Positions 54,956-63,930 of a DNA stretch of 64,000 nt are shown here, in pieces (position 1 is the stretch's first letter; every line of letters begins with the position of its first letter). The notes under the pieces are model-generated. The model had not been told where the DNA came from. It made no database searches and saw only the letters and a list, made by a program, of their open reading frames with translations. Location of the stretch: assembly GCF_002920915.1 (NCBI RefSeq), contig NZ_PQVF01000009.1, positions 141,193 through 205,192 on the forward strand, written 5' to 3'. The stretch is from Solitalea longa (GTDB lineage: Bacteria; Bacteroidota; Bacteroidia; Sphingobacteriales; Sphingobacteriaceae). A program made the position numbers and the translations under genes.

Positions 54956-55435
54956 TCAGGAGTTTTCTAAAATGTCGGTCGCGGTCTTATTGCCGAGTTG
55001 TTCGGCCAACCCGATAAGCAGCCCTTCCGTGCCACGAATGTAGCAAAGCCGATACATATCTTCGTACTGAACTACTTCGCCAACGAGTTCAGCACCATGT
55101 TTGGAGAGCCTGGCCACCAATTCATCAATGTTGTCAACGGTGAACATAAGACGCAGATAACCAAGTGAGTTCACCGGGGCTGTCCTATGATCTGCTACTG
55201 TAGCCGGTGAAAGAAATCGTGAAAGTTCGAGCCGACTGTGTCCATCCGGCGTAACCATCATAGCGATCTCTACCGACTGATTGCCAAGTCCCGTTACTCG
55301 TCCTGCCCATTCACCTTCAACCATAGCTCTTCCTTCGAGTTTGAGCCCTATTTCTGAGAAAAAGTCAATGGTCTTGTCGAGTGACTCTACCACTATACCG
55401 ACATTGTGCATTTGTAGTAATTTGCTCTTTTCCAT
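54956..55435 (-). CDS. VOC-family protein (glyoxalase/dioxygenase fold)
   Basis: 159 residues from the ATG at 55435. That start places the family motif at once (MHNVGIVVESLDKTIDFF), whereas the upstream in-frame start at 55525 adds 30 unrelated residues. The sequence has two beta-alpha-beta-beta-beta modules: FSEIGLKLEGRAMVE and VTPDGHSRLELSRF, then NSLGYLRLMFTVDNIDELVARLSKHGAELVG and YEDMYRLCYIRGTEG. Candidate metal ligands H10, E or H in the HSRLEL strand and the E of RGTEG fit. Its substrate is not evident. Confidence 0.85.
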   Translation of the reverse strand: MEKSKLLQMHNVGIVVESLDKTIDFFSEIGLKLEGRAMVEGEWAGRVTGLGNQSVEIAMMVTPDGHSRLELSRFLSPATVADHRTAPVNSLGYLRLMFTVDNIDELVARLSKHGAELVGEVVQYEDMYRLCYIRGTEGLLIGLAEQLGNKTATDILENS

Positions 55436-55580
55436 TGTGATATCTTTTTTAGGGTTTCTTTCTGTTGCTGCTAAGTTGAGCATAACGGTTTCGATTTGCA
55501 GCAGAACCAGGACTTCCGAGCACAAAGTTTATAACCTTTTTTCATTGTCAGTTTGTTGTTCATAATATGCCGCCTAACTA

Positions 55581-55655
55581 GTTTATACCTTCACTCCTGT
55601 TGTATGTAAATCCTATCCTATATTAACGGTCAGAGACCTCGGTTTCATTTCCAAT
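55581..55655. repeat. Spacer element, copy B
   Basis: This matches copy A at 54861 in order of conserved words. Just before it, ttcataatatgccgcctaac resembles ttcataatatggccgcct at about 62025-62042. On the minus strand it reads gttaggc, a motif also found at the ends of integron attC sites; whether that is meaningful is untested. Confidence 0.5.
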
Positions 55656-55680
55656 CAGAAGTCACGCATATAAGCCTTTT

Positions 55681-55935
55681 TTATTTAGCGTTTCGAGATC
55701 CTAGTTCCTTTTCTATTTCTTTTTCTAAAATCTTATTATTGTTCGAATTTCTAACTATTATATAAGTCACTATTAAGGGAAAGAACGTAAAAAATCCAAA
55801 CCCATTTTTCACTGCGCTATAAGCTACTATTCCAATAGTAATTCCAATAATTGTAGCATCTATTATTTTATTAGCCTGTAGTTTTTTTACTTTCTGTAAA
55901 AGTTCTTGGTTACTTAATTCTGTCAAGTTTTTCAT
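55681..55935 (-). CDS. Small membrane protein, function unknown
   Basis: 84 residues. A charged N-terminal helix MKNLTELSNQELLQKVKKLQANK is followed by two hydrophobic segments (IIDATIIGITIGIVAYSAV and FGFFTFFPLIVTYIIV) and a charged tail KILEKEIEKELGSR. This layout matches small membrane proteins I have seen in Bacteroidota, which have no known function. It lies in the accessory block. Confidence 0.65.
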   Translation of the reverse strand: MKNLTELSNQELLQKVKKLQANKIIDATIIGITIGIVAYSAVKNGFGFFTFFPLIVTYIIVRNSNNNKILEKEIEKELGSRNAK

Positions 55936-56062
55936 GTATCTGATTTCTTATGAAATTTATTAATTAGGTTGAATGTTCAATTTACACGTTCACGGCGCTT
56001 TTTAGCACAAATGGTCGGGTGTTTTTAAAAAATTGATAACATATATCGCAATCATTGTTTTG

Positions 56063-56515
56063 CTATTTAATTTCTTTTCCAAAACAGATAGCTTTTTCAT
56101 TACCTACGTACTTTCCGTAGTTTGATATTTTCTTGTAGTTGTTTTTTAAATAGAACGAACACGCCTCCTGATTAAGCTTTCTGGTTTCGAGCCAAATCTT
56201 TTGATAACCAAGGTCTCTCGCTTTGTTTTCAAGATAACTCAACACATTTTTCCCGATCCCTTTTCTGTTGTATTTAGCATACATTCTCTTTAACTCGGCC
56301 ACGTCATTCGAGATAGGCCTAATTGCTCCACAACCAACAACTTCACCCAATAAAATTGCTTTTATAAAAACAGCCTTATTGCTTTCGTTGTCCCAATCCT
56401 GAAAAGATTTTTCCCCATTATCGCCGAACCGTTTTTCCAGTTCTGCTGATAATGCTTCAATTAAAGGCGCTACCTCAATATCTGCAGGAGTTGTTTCAAT
56501 AATTTGCAATACCAT
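56063..56515 (-). CDS. GNAT-family N-acetyltransferase
   Basis: 150 residues. The acetyl-CoA region is seen in ELKRMYAKYNRKGIGKNVLSYLENKARDLG, where RKGIG is the pyrophosphate-binding loop, followed by KIWLETRKLNQEACSFYLKNNYKKISNYGKY. The N-terminal part (IEALSAELEKRFGDNGEKSFQDWD) is usual for this group. The substrate is unknown; the family acetylates small amines, including some antibiotics. It lies between the small membrane protein gene and the NYN gene. Confidence 0.88.
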   Translation of the reverse strand: MVLQIIETTPADIEVAPLIEALSAELEKRFGDNGEKSFQDWDNESNKAVFIKAILLGEVVGCGAIRPISNDVAELKRMYAKYNRKGIGKNVLSYLENKARDLGYQKIWLETRKLNQEACSFYLKNNYKKISNYGKYVGNEKAICFGKEIK

Positions 56516-56590
56516 AATTACTAGTTGAGCCTTTTCTTAGAATCAGATACAGGTTTAGTCAGCCTTTTGCGAAACCACTGTTTGCTGCAG

Positions 56591-57331
56591 TTATTTTTGT
56601 TTTAAGTAGATGTGTCTAATATTATTCAATCCAGAATCTCTTTCATCAATTTCAAACTTATTGATATCTCTTATTAGCGGCAGTAATTTTTGAAATCCAT
56701 AATTTCTTGGGTCGAAATCAGGTTTCTTTTTAAGAATGTAGTGTCCTAAACTTCCCAGAAATGCCCAACCTGTTTCGTCTGCCAAATCATTGACACTTTC
56801 TGTTATAATCCTAATCGTTTCGGTATCAACTTTACTGATTGGCTCTTCCTTTTTGGTTTTTTCAGTCACTTTAGCGATACTGGTCGTTTCCGTTTTAGGT
56901 GTCTTTAAGATTTCCAGGTAGATAAATTTGTCACAAGCGGCAATGAAAGGCTTGGGTGTCTTCCGTTCTCCAAAACCAATTACGGTCATTCCTGCTTCTC
57001 TAAGCCTTGTAGCTAACCTGGTAAAATCACTATCGCTTGAAACGATACAAAAACCATTTACTTTCTCTGAATAAAGAATGTCCATGGCATCAATTATCAA
57101 TGCACTGTCGGTAGAGTTTTTTCCTGTAGTATAGCTGTATTGTTGAATAGGCGTGATCGCATTTTCCAGAAGTACGCTTTTCCAGCCGGAAACAGTCGGC
57201 TTGGTCCAATCAGCATAAATTCGTTTGATTGTCGGGGTTCCATTTTTAGCGATTTCTTCAAGCATTTCTTTCACATTTGAATATGGAACGTTGTCTGCAT
57301 CAATTAATACTGCTAATTTATCCTCTGTCAT
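56591..57331 (-). CDS. NYN-domain protein with OST-HTH/LOTUS-like C-terminus
   Basis: 246 residues. The N-terminal NYN domain, a PIN-like nuclease fold, has the acidic residues D11 (VLIDADNV), STDSALIIDAMD and FCIVSSDSDF. That is the layout of LabA-type proteins. A linker rich in K, T and E (about 145-165) precedes a C-terminal part (IIRESVNDLADE-like segment, GWAFLGSLGHYILKKKPDFDPRNYG..KLLPLIRDI) matching OST-HTH/LOTUS RNA-binding domains. Proteins of this design act on RNA. It is in the accessory block, 44 bases downstream of the cupin gene. Confidence 0.9.
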   Translation of the reverse strand: MTEDKLAVLIDADNVPYSNVKEMLEEIAKNGTPTIKRIYADWTKPTVSGWKSVLLENAITPIQQYSYTTGKNSTDSALIIDAMDILYSEKVNGFCIVSSDSDFTRLATRLREAGMTVIGFGERKTPKPFIAACDKFIYLEILKTPKTETTSIAKVTEKTKKEEPISKVDTETIRIITESVNDLADETGWAFLGSLGHYILKKKPDFDPRNYGFQKLLPLIRDINKFEIDERDSGLNNIRHIYLKQK

Positions 57332-57375
57332 TTTGATGATTCTTTTTTACGGTTGTCGGTTGCTGTTTTTGTCAA

Positions 57376-57774
57376 TCAGTTTACACTATTGTATTCTTCA
57401 TCTGTTACAGGTAGAAGCCAAGTTACCTGAACATCATCTTTGAAGTTGGTAATAGCAATGTGAACCATTTTGCTGGTTGCAGTTGCCCCGTGCCAATGCT
57501 CGATACCTTCAGGAATGTTTATTACATCACCCATTTTTATACGTTGTGCTAATTTTCCTTTTTCCTGGTAAAACCCTTCGCCTTCTATAACAATCAGTAC
57601 CTGCCCTTTGGGATGCGTATGCCAATTAGTTCTTGCCTGGGGTTCGAATGTTACGCTTCCTACAGAAAATTCATTGTTCTTATCCTTTGCAAGCAATGGT
57701 GTTAAAAACGCATTTCCGCTAAACCAGTCGTTTGGCAATGGCTGTCCTTTCGGGAAAATTTCTGTCGACCCCAT
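57376..57774 (-). CDS. Cupin-domain protein
   Basis: 132 residues. The two cupin motifs are visible: TNWHTHPKGQVLIVIEGEG (motif 1) and GDVINIPEGIEHWHGA (motif 2), giving histidines and a glutamate able to bind a metal. It belongs to the small stand-alone cupins; some are carboxymuconolactone-like partners in detoxification or are quercetinase-like, but no substrate can be named. It lies 44 bases upstream of the NYN gene. Confidence 0.88.
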   Translation of the reverse strand: MGSTEIFPKGQPLPNDWFSGNAFLTPLLAKDKNNEFSVGSVTFEPQARTNWHTHPKGQVLIVIEGEGFYQEKGKLAQRIKMGDVINIPEGIEHWHGATATSKMVHIAITNFKDDVQVTWLLPVTDEEYNSVN

Positions 57775-57932
57775 ACTTATTTATTAATTCTTGTACTGTT
57801 CATGAATTAGTTCTATTGATTCGAATCCTGCAAAAGGCCACGAAGCTTCAATAAAAGTACAAAGAATTCCTAACGGAAGAGTAAAAGAACACAGGGTAGC
57901 CCGAAATGACAGCAGCGCTCTTTTTCTCGTGA

Positions 57933-59006
<1,074 letters not shown>

Positions 59007-59096
59007 TTATTATAATCACTCCAACTTTTCACTAAAGTTACTAAAGCCAAATTGCCAGAAAGATTTTCAAATGAACTTAACATACCACTGAAACCC

Positions 59097-59954
59097 TTAT
59101 GGTAAATGCACCTGTGTTGGGGGCTGGGTATTGTTTCTTGTTTTTACCAACCCAATTATTATAAAGCTCAATCCTACAATTATAAATGGAATGCTTAGTA
59201 ATTGTCCCATATCAAACTGCATCTTATCCTCGAATGAAACTTGTCTTTCTTTCACAAACTCTATTAAGAATCGAGCTATAAAGATCAAGGTAATTACCAA
59301 TCCAAAAAAGAATCCATTTTGAAGCGTTTCCCGTTTGGTTTTATATAGATAGAACATCAACCCTAAAATTAATAAATATGAAATCGCTTCATATAACTGG
59401 GCCGGATGCCTGGGCAAATTATCCACCCGTTCAAAAACAAATGCCCAGGGAACGGTTGTTGGATATCCGATAATTTCCGAATTCATAAAATTAGCAAGCC
59501 TAATAAAACATGCCCCTAATGGCGCCACAACCGCAATTAAATCCACTGTTTTAATAATTGATTCCTTTGTCTTTTTTGCATAAATAACTAATGCGATTAT
59601 TAATCCAAGTGTACCACCATGACTTGCTAATCCTTGAAAGCCTGAGAATTTATATCCACCATCGGCAGTGGGTTGAATTGGTAAAATAATTTCTAATGGA
59701 TGGCTGAAATAATAGGAAGGTTCATAAAAAAAGCAATGCCCTAATCTCATTCCAACAAATATCCCTATAATTCCATAGGTCGATAATTTCTCGAGATGAG
59801 TAAGTGGAATATTTTCATTGCTAAATATCCCCTTAAGAATGAAAAAACAAAGTATCAGGCCACCTGTAAAGAGTAATCCATAGTATCTAATCGAAACCCC
59901 AAAGATGTTTATGATCTCAGGATCAATATTCCAATGTATGTAGTTTGTTATCAT
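59097..59954 (-). CDS. lgt: Prolipoprotein diacylglyceryl transferase
   Basis: 285 residues with about seven membrane helices. Lgt attaches diacylglycerol to the lipobox cysteine of prolipoproteins in the inner membrane. H112 (LASHGGTLG), R152 and N155 with E160 (CFIRLANFMNSEIIG) and RHPAQLYEA are present. A later arginine in IFIARFLIEFVKE is also conserved. The signature is divergent (A where many have G before NF). Whether it is the only copy in the genome cannot be judged here; its surroundings suggest it may be an additional one. Confidence 0.9.
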   Translation of the reverse strand: MITNYIHWNIDPEIINIFGVSIRYYGLLFTGGLILCFFILKGIFSNENIPLTHLEKLSTYGIIGIFVGMRLGHCFFYEPSYYFSHPLEIILPIQPTADGGYKFSGFQGLASHGGTLGLIIALVIYAKKTKESIIKTVDLIAVVAPLGACFIRLANFMNSEIIGYPTTVPWAFVFERVDNLPRHPAQLYEAISYLLILGLMFYLYKTKRETLQNGFFFGLVITLIFIARFLIEFVKERQVSFEDKMQFDMGQLLSIPFIIVGLSFIIIGLVKTRNNTQPPTQVHLP

Positions 59955-60097
59955 AGTAAATTGTGATGCTTTTATTGCGTTGTGTCCAACGTTAAAGTTT
60001 ACTCAAAGCGATGCAAAAAACTCCCTCATATCCCGCCATTGTGTAAAGTTATTAATTAGGTATTCAGTTCAAAGTTTCATGCCTTTTGCCCGCGTTG

Positions 60098-60115
60098 CAA
60101 ACGCGCGCGAGCTGG
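60098..60115. repeat. Dispersed repeat caaacgcgcgcgagctgg, copy 1
   Basis: The 18-mer caaacgcgcgcgagctgg stands out from AT-rich surroundings. An identical copy is at 63749-63766. It lies in the spacer between the lipoprotein gene and lgt. Confidence 0.8.
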
Positions 60116-60121
60116 ATTTTG

Positions 60122-60451
60122 TTAATTATATTTTGTTGTTGTTTGTCTAAGCTCTGTTAAAACCTTGTTGGCTTCTTCAAACAGTTTTGCCCACTCCGAA
60201 GAATTATCTTCAAAGTTTTGCATAATGTCTTGTCCAACATAAACTCCATTGTTGGTTAGCAGATAGAATTTTACCTGGTCAGCTGTTGGCAAAGTGGTCG
60301 TTTGAGTTTTTGTCGCTTTATTAAGGTAGGTCTGTGATAGATCTATGAATTGCTTTGCAGCCTTACTAACGTTTTCGTGGTGGCAACTGGTTAAGTAAAA
60401 AATTAGTCCGCCGGCCAAAATAGCTCCGATAATAAGGTATGTCATTTTCAT
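60122..60451 (-). CDS. Small putative lipoprotein, function unknown
   Basis: 109 residues. The N-terminus MKMTYLIIGAILAGGLIFYLTSC fits a lipoprotein signal with C23, though it could also be a simple membrane anchor. The rest is helical and polar (AAKQFIDLSQTYLNKATKTQTTTLPTADQVKFYLLT) and ends EANKVLTELRQTTTKYN. I do not recognise the family. It is in the accessory block between lgt and the second beta-lactamase-fold gene. Confidence 0.6.
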   Translation of the reverse strand: MKMTYLIIGAILAGGLIFYLTSCHHENVSKAAKQFIDLSQTYLNKATKTQTTTLPTADQVKFYLLTNNGVYVGQDIMQNFEDNSSEWAKLFEEANKVLTELRQTTTKYN

Positions 60452-60566
60452 AGTTTGTATAGGTGTAGTTCTTCCAAATGGTAGTTTGTAACGTTTTGCA
60501 GATACAGAATCGTACTGCCGAGGTACTGTTTATTTTGATATTGGCAGACTCATTTGAAGCCTTCCT

Positions 60567-61946
60567 TTACTCTGTTTTAATAGCCTCATATTCCTTACCC
60601 GACTGTGTTGTAACGATTCTAACGATTTTACCGCTAGCATCAGTAAAGAAATCTATCGTTCCCGAAGGTCTAATGTCCTTGATATCAAATTTAGTCTTTG
60701 ACAATGCTATTAACTGAGCTTTCCATTCGCCGGGAATACCGGCAAAGAGCTGTCCGTTTTCTTTTGAGATTATAATTGGCCTTTTTGTGTTTCCGGAAAT
60801 AATATATTTCCCGACATAGCTGTTCATGATTGAATCCTCAATATCAACAGCTTTTTTCCCGTGCGGCACCTTGCCAATAGCTAAAAAAGCAATTTGTTCA
60901 GACAACTCTTCCATTGGTGCACATTCGCAATTAAAAAGTGTGGAGACAAAAACATCTTCTTTGGGAAAGTAAATTTCATTACTCCTAAAACCATTTATGT
61001 TTCCACCATGTTGAACTGATTGATTCCCATCCATGTCGATGATAAACCAGCCAAAACCGTAATTTGTTGGAGATCCATCCATCAATGTAAATGGCGTAAA
61101 AGCCTTCTCAAGAGTTTCCTTTCTAACTACAGTATAATTATAAAGGGCCTGATTCCATTTAAATAAGTCAGCATTATTAGAAATTAATGCTCCTGCAGAA
61201 AATGGAATTGTTGAACTTTGATAGTCAGCATTTTCAAATGTGGAATTGTCCTTCTTATAGCCTTTCACACGGTTAGGGATAATTCTGTTTATGTCATCAT
61301 AATGAGTACTTGTTAATCCCAATGGGGTAATAATACTTTCCTGTATGTAATCTTTGTAGCTCTTGTTTGTGATCCCTTCAATAATATAACCCAATAAAAA
61401 ATAACCTGAATTACTGTACTTGAATTTTGTTCCAGGCAGAAACTCCAAGGGTTTATCTTTGAACAGGTCAATAATTTCTTTAGGTGTGAAATCTTTGCGC
61501 CTTATAAATGGGTCTGGGATATCCAATTGAGTGTACTCTACAATTCCAGAAGTGTGCGTTAGCAGGTTTTCAATTGTTATTGTATTGCCTTTGAAGGGGA
61601 AGTCCTTAATGAATTTTTGAATGCTGTCTTTCAATGATATTTTGTTTTGTTCCACAAGTTGCAGAATGGCAATTGCCGTAAATTGCTTTGTCATTGAGCC
61701 AATCCTGAAAATCATATCTGGCTTAATAGATACATTAAGTTCTAAGTCAGCACTCCCAACACCTTTTTGATAAACAATCTGTCCTCCTTTTGCGATCAAT
61801 ACAGCGCATCCTGGGTCAGATGATTTGAATTGTTCCGATAGCAGGTCATCCAAAACTTTTGTTAATTGCTTGTCTTGTTTTGTTTGTCCGTAAGACCAAG
61901 TCTGTGTTATACAGAAAATAACAAAACCGATTAATAATTTATTCAT
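60567..61946 (-). CDS. Secreted serine hydrolase of the beta-lactamase/PBP fold
   Basis: 459 residues with a signal peptide (MNKLLIGFVIFCITQTWSYG). The motifs S84-M-T-K87 (RIGSMTKQFTAIAIL), Y177-S-N179 (KYSNSGYFLLGYIIE) and HGGNINGF at about 315 are as in class C-type serine hydrolases. After about residue 350 there is an extra C-terminal beta domain (NSYVGKYIISGNTKRPIIISKENGQLFAGIPGEWKAQL) of the type found in D-aminopeptidase or esterase relatives. It is distinct from the 389-residue homologue at 51996. No resistance is implied. Confidence 0.9.
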   Translation of the reverse strand: MNKLLIGFVIFCITQTWSYGQTKQDKQLTKVLDDLLSEQFKSSDPGCAVLIAKGGQIVYQKGVGSADLELNVSIKPDMIFRIGSMTKQFTAIAILQLVEQNKISLKDSIQKFIKDFPFKGNTITIENLLTHTSGIVEYTQLDIPDPFIRRKDFTPKEIIDLFKDKPLEFLPGTKFKYSNSGYFLLGYIIEGITNKSYKDYIQESIITPLGLTSTHYDDINRIIPNRVKGYKKDNSTFENADYQSSTIPFSAGALISNNADLFKWNQALYNYTVVRKETLEKAFTPFTLMDGSPTNYGFGWFIIDMDGNQSVQHGGNINGFRSNEIYFPKEDVFVSTLFNCECAPMEELSEQIAFLAIGKVPHGKKAVDIEDSIMNSYVGKYIISGNTKRPIIISKENGQLFAGIPGEWKAQLIALSKTKFDIKDIRPSGTIDFFTDASGKIVRIVTTQSGKEYEAIKTE

Positions 61947-62296
61947 ATTATCAAATGGTTCAAGTCTTCCTAAGGCATGAAGAACGACGATTTATACACA
62001 AATCCAGATAAATGTAAATTTCATTTTCATAATATGGCCGCCTTTAGGTACTCCGTTTACTAAAAATAACCATTCTGTCAGTTTATCCAACTATTCAAAC
62101 GTCCTTTTAATAATGGCTCTTGTCTGATCAGGGAAATGCGTAGTTGCTCTAATCAATACTTTCGTTATTTTAAGTGCCCGCCAAACGGCCATTTAAAGAG
62201 CAAGTGGAATTGAATTTTATAGGCATCGATGAAACCCACAAATAATTTGCAGAAGAAAATGAAAAGCTATTTATATTGGCTTAAACATATTGACAA
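61947..62296. other. Spacer with gene remnant, 350 bp
   Basis: No intact gene. It contains a ttcataatatggccgcct element also seen near 55558, and the alpha/beta hydrolase fragment at 62091-62174. A short open piece on the plus strand (about 62174-62245, containing RPFKEQVELNFIGIDETHK) may be a second remnant, but this is weak. Confidence 0.6.
62091..62174 (-). pseudogene. Fragment of an alpha/beta hydrolase gene
   Basis: Read on the minus strand it encodes VLIRATTHFPDQTRAIIKRTFE then stop, against SATTHFPDQARAIMRRSTF in the intact gene at 53970-54764. Over 50 bases (62110-62159 with 54337-54386) 45 are identical with no gaps. There is no start and no room for the rest of the domain, so it is a decayed remnant. 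Confidence 0.85.
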
Positions 62297-62716
62297 ATGA
62301 AAACTATAAATAAGGTATCCTTTAACTTCAACTATTTACCTGTAATAGCCCCAATTTTATTACTCTTCTTGATTTTAATTAATCCCTATGCCCCGGCTAA
62401 TGCATTGCCAAACAATTTGCATGTGTCAGATTCAACTCTTGATCATGAAAAGATCAGAGAGGTATTAACAAGTCAACAACTATTTGTGGTAGAGGCGAAA
62501 CCAAATGGTAAGAATGTAAAGTTTAAAGCGGAACTACGAGATGCTTATAAAATCATCAAATACGATAAGGACAGTTCATCCATAGAGCTAAATTGGACTA
62601 TGTGTACGAAAAACTGTTGCCCCCAGCCTGGCTTTTATAGTTACGGGACAACAGAATATAAAAAGTTGGATACCCTGATAAAAGCCGCAATTATAGGTAT
62701 GCCTATGCGGAAATAA
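62297..62716 (+). CDS. Small exported protein with CxxxCC motif
   Basis: 139 residues. A hydrophobic segment at 13-30 (YLPVIAPILLLFLILINP) serves as signal or anchor. The mature part ends in a cysteine cluster C103-x3-C107-C108 (TMCTKNCCPQPGFYSYG) that could bind a metal or form a disulfide. The fragment TSQQLFVVEAKPNGKNVKFKAELRDAYKIIKYD looks like a small beta-rich domain. I do not recognise it. It is the only plus-strand gene in the last 12 kb. Confidence 0.6.
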   Translation: MKTINKVSFNFNYLPVIAPILLLFLILINPYAPANALPNNLHVSDSTLDHEKIREVLTSQQLFVVEAKPNGKNVKFKAELRDAYKIIKYDKDSSSIELNWTMCTKNCCPQPGFYSYGTTEYKKLDTLIKAAIIGMPMRK

Positions 62717-62738
62717 TAAACACTTGCCTATGTTAATA

Positions 62739-62752
62739 CTATTATATTAACG
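62739..62752. repeat. 14-mer shared with spacer element A
   Basis: ctattatattaacg is identical to 54899-54912. Here it lies between two convergent genes, so it is not simply a promoter box. Confidence 0.5.
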
Positions 62753-62793
62753 ATCCTAAATATTGATCTCAATACAATCTGATTGCCGTTTTA

Positions 62794-63522
62794 CTATGAC
62801 TTCAGATGACCCGCAGCGGCTTTATCCATATAAATGCTAAAACTCGGATGATTTCGAAGCAGGCTTGCAGGGACTTCTGTTGTAATCTCTCCTTCAATTA
62901 CTTTTTTCACGATGGAGGCTTTTTTTTCTCCGCTAACCATTAATATCACATGCTTGGCCTCCATAATAGAGGCAATACCTAAAGTTAATCCGGTTAACAG
63001 TTTTTTCTGAGATGAGAAATATTTTTGACCCACCTGTTGAGTTACCGGATCCAGTGCAGAAACATGCGAATGCAAATCAGGAGAAGTGCCCGGTTCATTC
63101 ATGCCTATGTGTCCATTCATGCCCAAACCAAGTACAACTACATCAATGCCTTTATGAATGTCGATAAATTCATCAATACGTTCACATTCTGTAAGGGGAT
63201 CTTCCACTTTGCCATCAAAAAAGCAAACGTTTTCTTCAGGGGTTTGAAGTGGGAAGAAGAGTTGTTTATTTAAATAAAACCGACAGCTACCTTCATCCTC
63301 GCCATTCATTCCTCCCCATTCGTCTAAGCCCACAAATCGCCAGTTCGCCGTGTTAATAATGCCTTGTTGCTGTTGTTTTACTAATTCAGCGTATACACCC
63401 GACGGTGTATCTCCCGAAGCAGGGCAGAATAAAGGCGTACCTGCCTTGCTTAAACATTGAACTACGTCGTTTACCACCTGCTGTGACAAGGCTTCGTAAG
63501 TATCGGCTAGACTAATTTTCAT
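62794..63522 (-). CDS. Glucosamine/galactosamine-6-phosphate isomerase (NagB family)
   Basis: 242 residues. The fold and key residues are those of NagB: D67 (FVGLDEWGGM), H138 (GLGMNGHIGMNEPG) and E143, with LFCPASGDTPSGVY at the phosphate-binding start. Where E. coli NagB has aspartate two residues before the histidine (NDGH), this protein has asparagine (N136). That pattern is known to me from proteins annotated as galactosamine-6-phosphate isomerase, so GlcN-6-P deamination is not certain. The product is cytoplasmic. No amino-sugar genes are nearby. Confidence 0.85.
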   Translation of the reverse strand: MKISLADTYEALSQQVVNDVVQCLSKAGTPLFCPASGDTPSGVYAELVKQQQQGIINTANWRFVGLDEWGGMNGEDEGSCRFYLNKQLFFPLQTPEENVCFFDGKVEDPLTECERIDEFIDIHKGIDVVVLGLGMNGHIGMNEPGTSPDLHSHVSALDPVTQQVGQKYFSSQKKLLTGLTLGIASIMEAKHVILMVSGEKKASIVKKVIEGEITTEVPASLLRNHPSFSIYMDKAAAGHLKS

Positions 63523-63748
63523 GGATAGTTTGAATAGTAGTTGTCAGAAACTCCCTTTTCCCCAGTCGTTATTTTAATTATTTGTAAAGGGACACTTAAA
63601 AATACGAATAATATGGGGGCCCCAACCAGTCGAAGGCAACCACTATTAGCAGATGGAAAATTTCATTATGAGAAAGCTTCGTTTTTCGAATAATCAAGTC
63701 CGCAAGAATAAAGGGAGGCTTTATTATTTTGATTTCTATTTGGTGTTA

Positions 63749-63766
63749 CAAACGCGCGCGAGCTGG
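63749..63766. repeat. Dispersed repeat caaacgcgcgcgagctgg, copy 2
   Basis: An exact copy of the 18-mer at 60098-60115, here just upstream of the 11-bp array. Confidence 0.8.
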
Positions 63767-63779
63767 GGTCGAATTCATG

Positions 63780-63867
63780 TAGACGTATACTAGACGTATA
63801 CTAGACGTATACTAGACGTATACTAGACGTATACTAGACGTATACTCGACGTATACTCGACGTATAT
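63780..63867. repeat. 11-bp tandem array
   Basis: Eight consecutive units: six exact tagacgtatac, one tcgacgtatac and one terminal tcgacgtatat. Each full unit holds the palindromes ACGT and GTATAC, and the 11-bp period is close to one turn of the helix. There are no spacers, so it is not CRISPR. Confidence 0.95.
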
Positions 63868-63884
63868 ACGATGTAAATAAGAAG

Positions 63885-63930
63885 ATGACCCGTCCTGAAA
63901 TAACTATATGACCCGTCCTGAAATAACTAT
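63885..63930. repeat. Tandem 23-mer, possible mobile-element end
   Basis: Two exact copies of a 23-mer (63885-63907, 63908-63930) beginning atgacccgtcctgaaataac. The following bases repeat ttaactatac and ttaacctatac in degenerate form up to the window edge. The gacccgtcctgaa word resembles terminal repeats of insertion elements I have met in this phylum, but no transposase is visible. Confidence 0.6.

Noticed and set aside
55540..55600. True integron attC site in the spacer upstream of the VOC gene
   Set aside because: GTTAGGC appears on the minus strand, but I found no matching RYYYAAC partner at a suitable distance and no integrase.
63668..63793. Short open frame of 41 codons running through the 18-mer into the 11-bp array
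   Set aside because: It is made of repeat sequence, has no conserved domain and stops inside the array; better read as non-coding.
63780..63930. CRISPR array
   Set aside because: The repeats are 11 bp and directly adjacent, with no unique spacers, and no cas gene is near.
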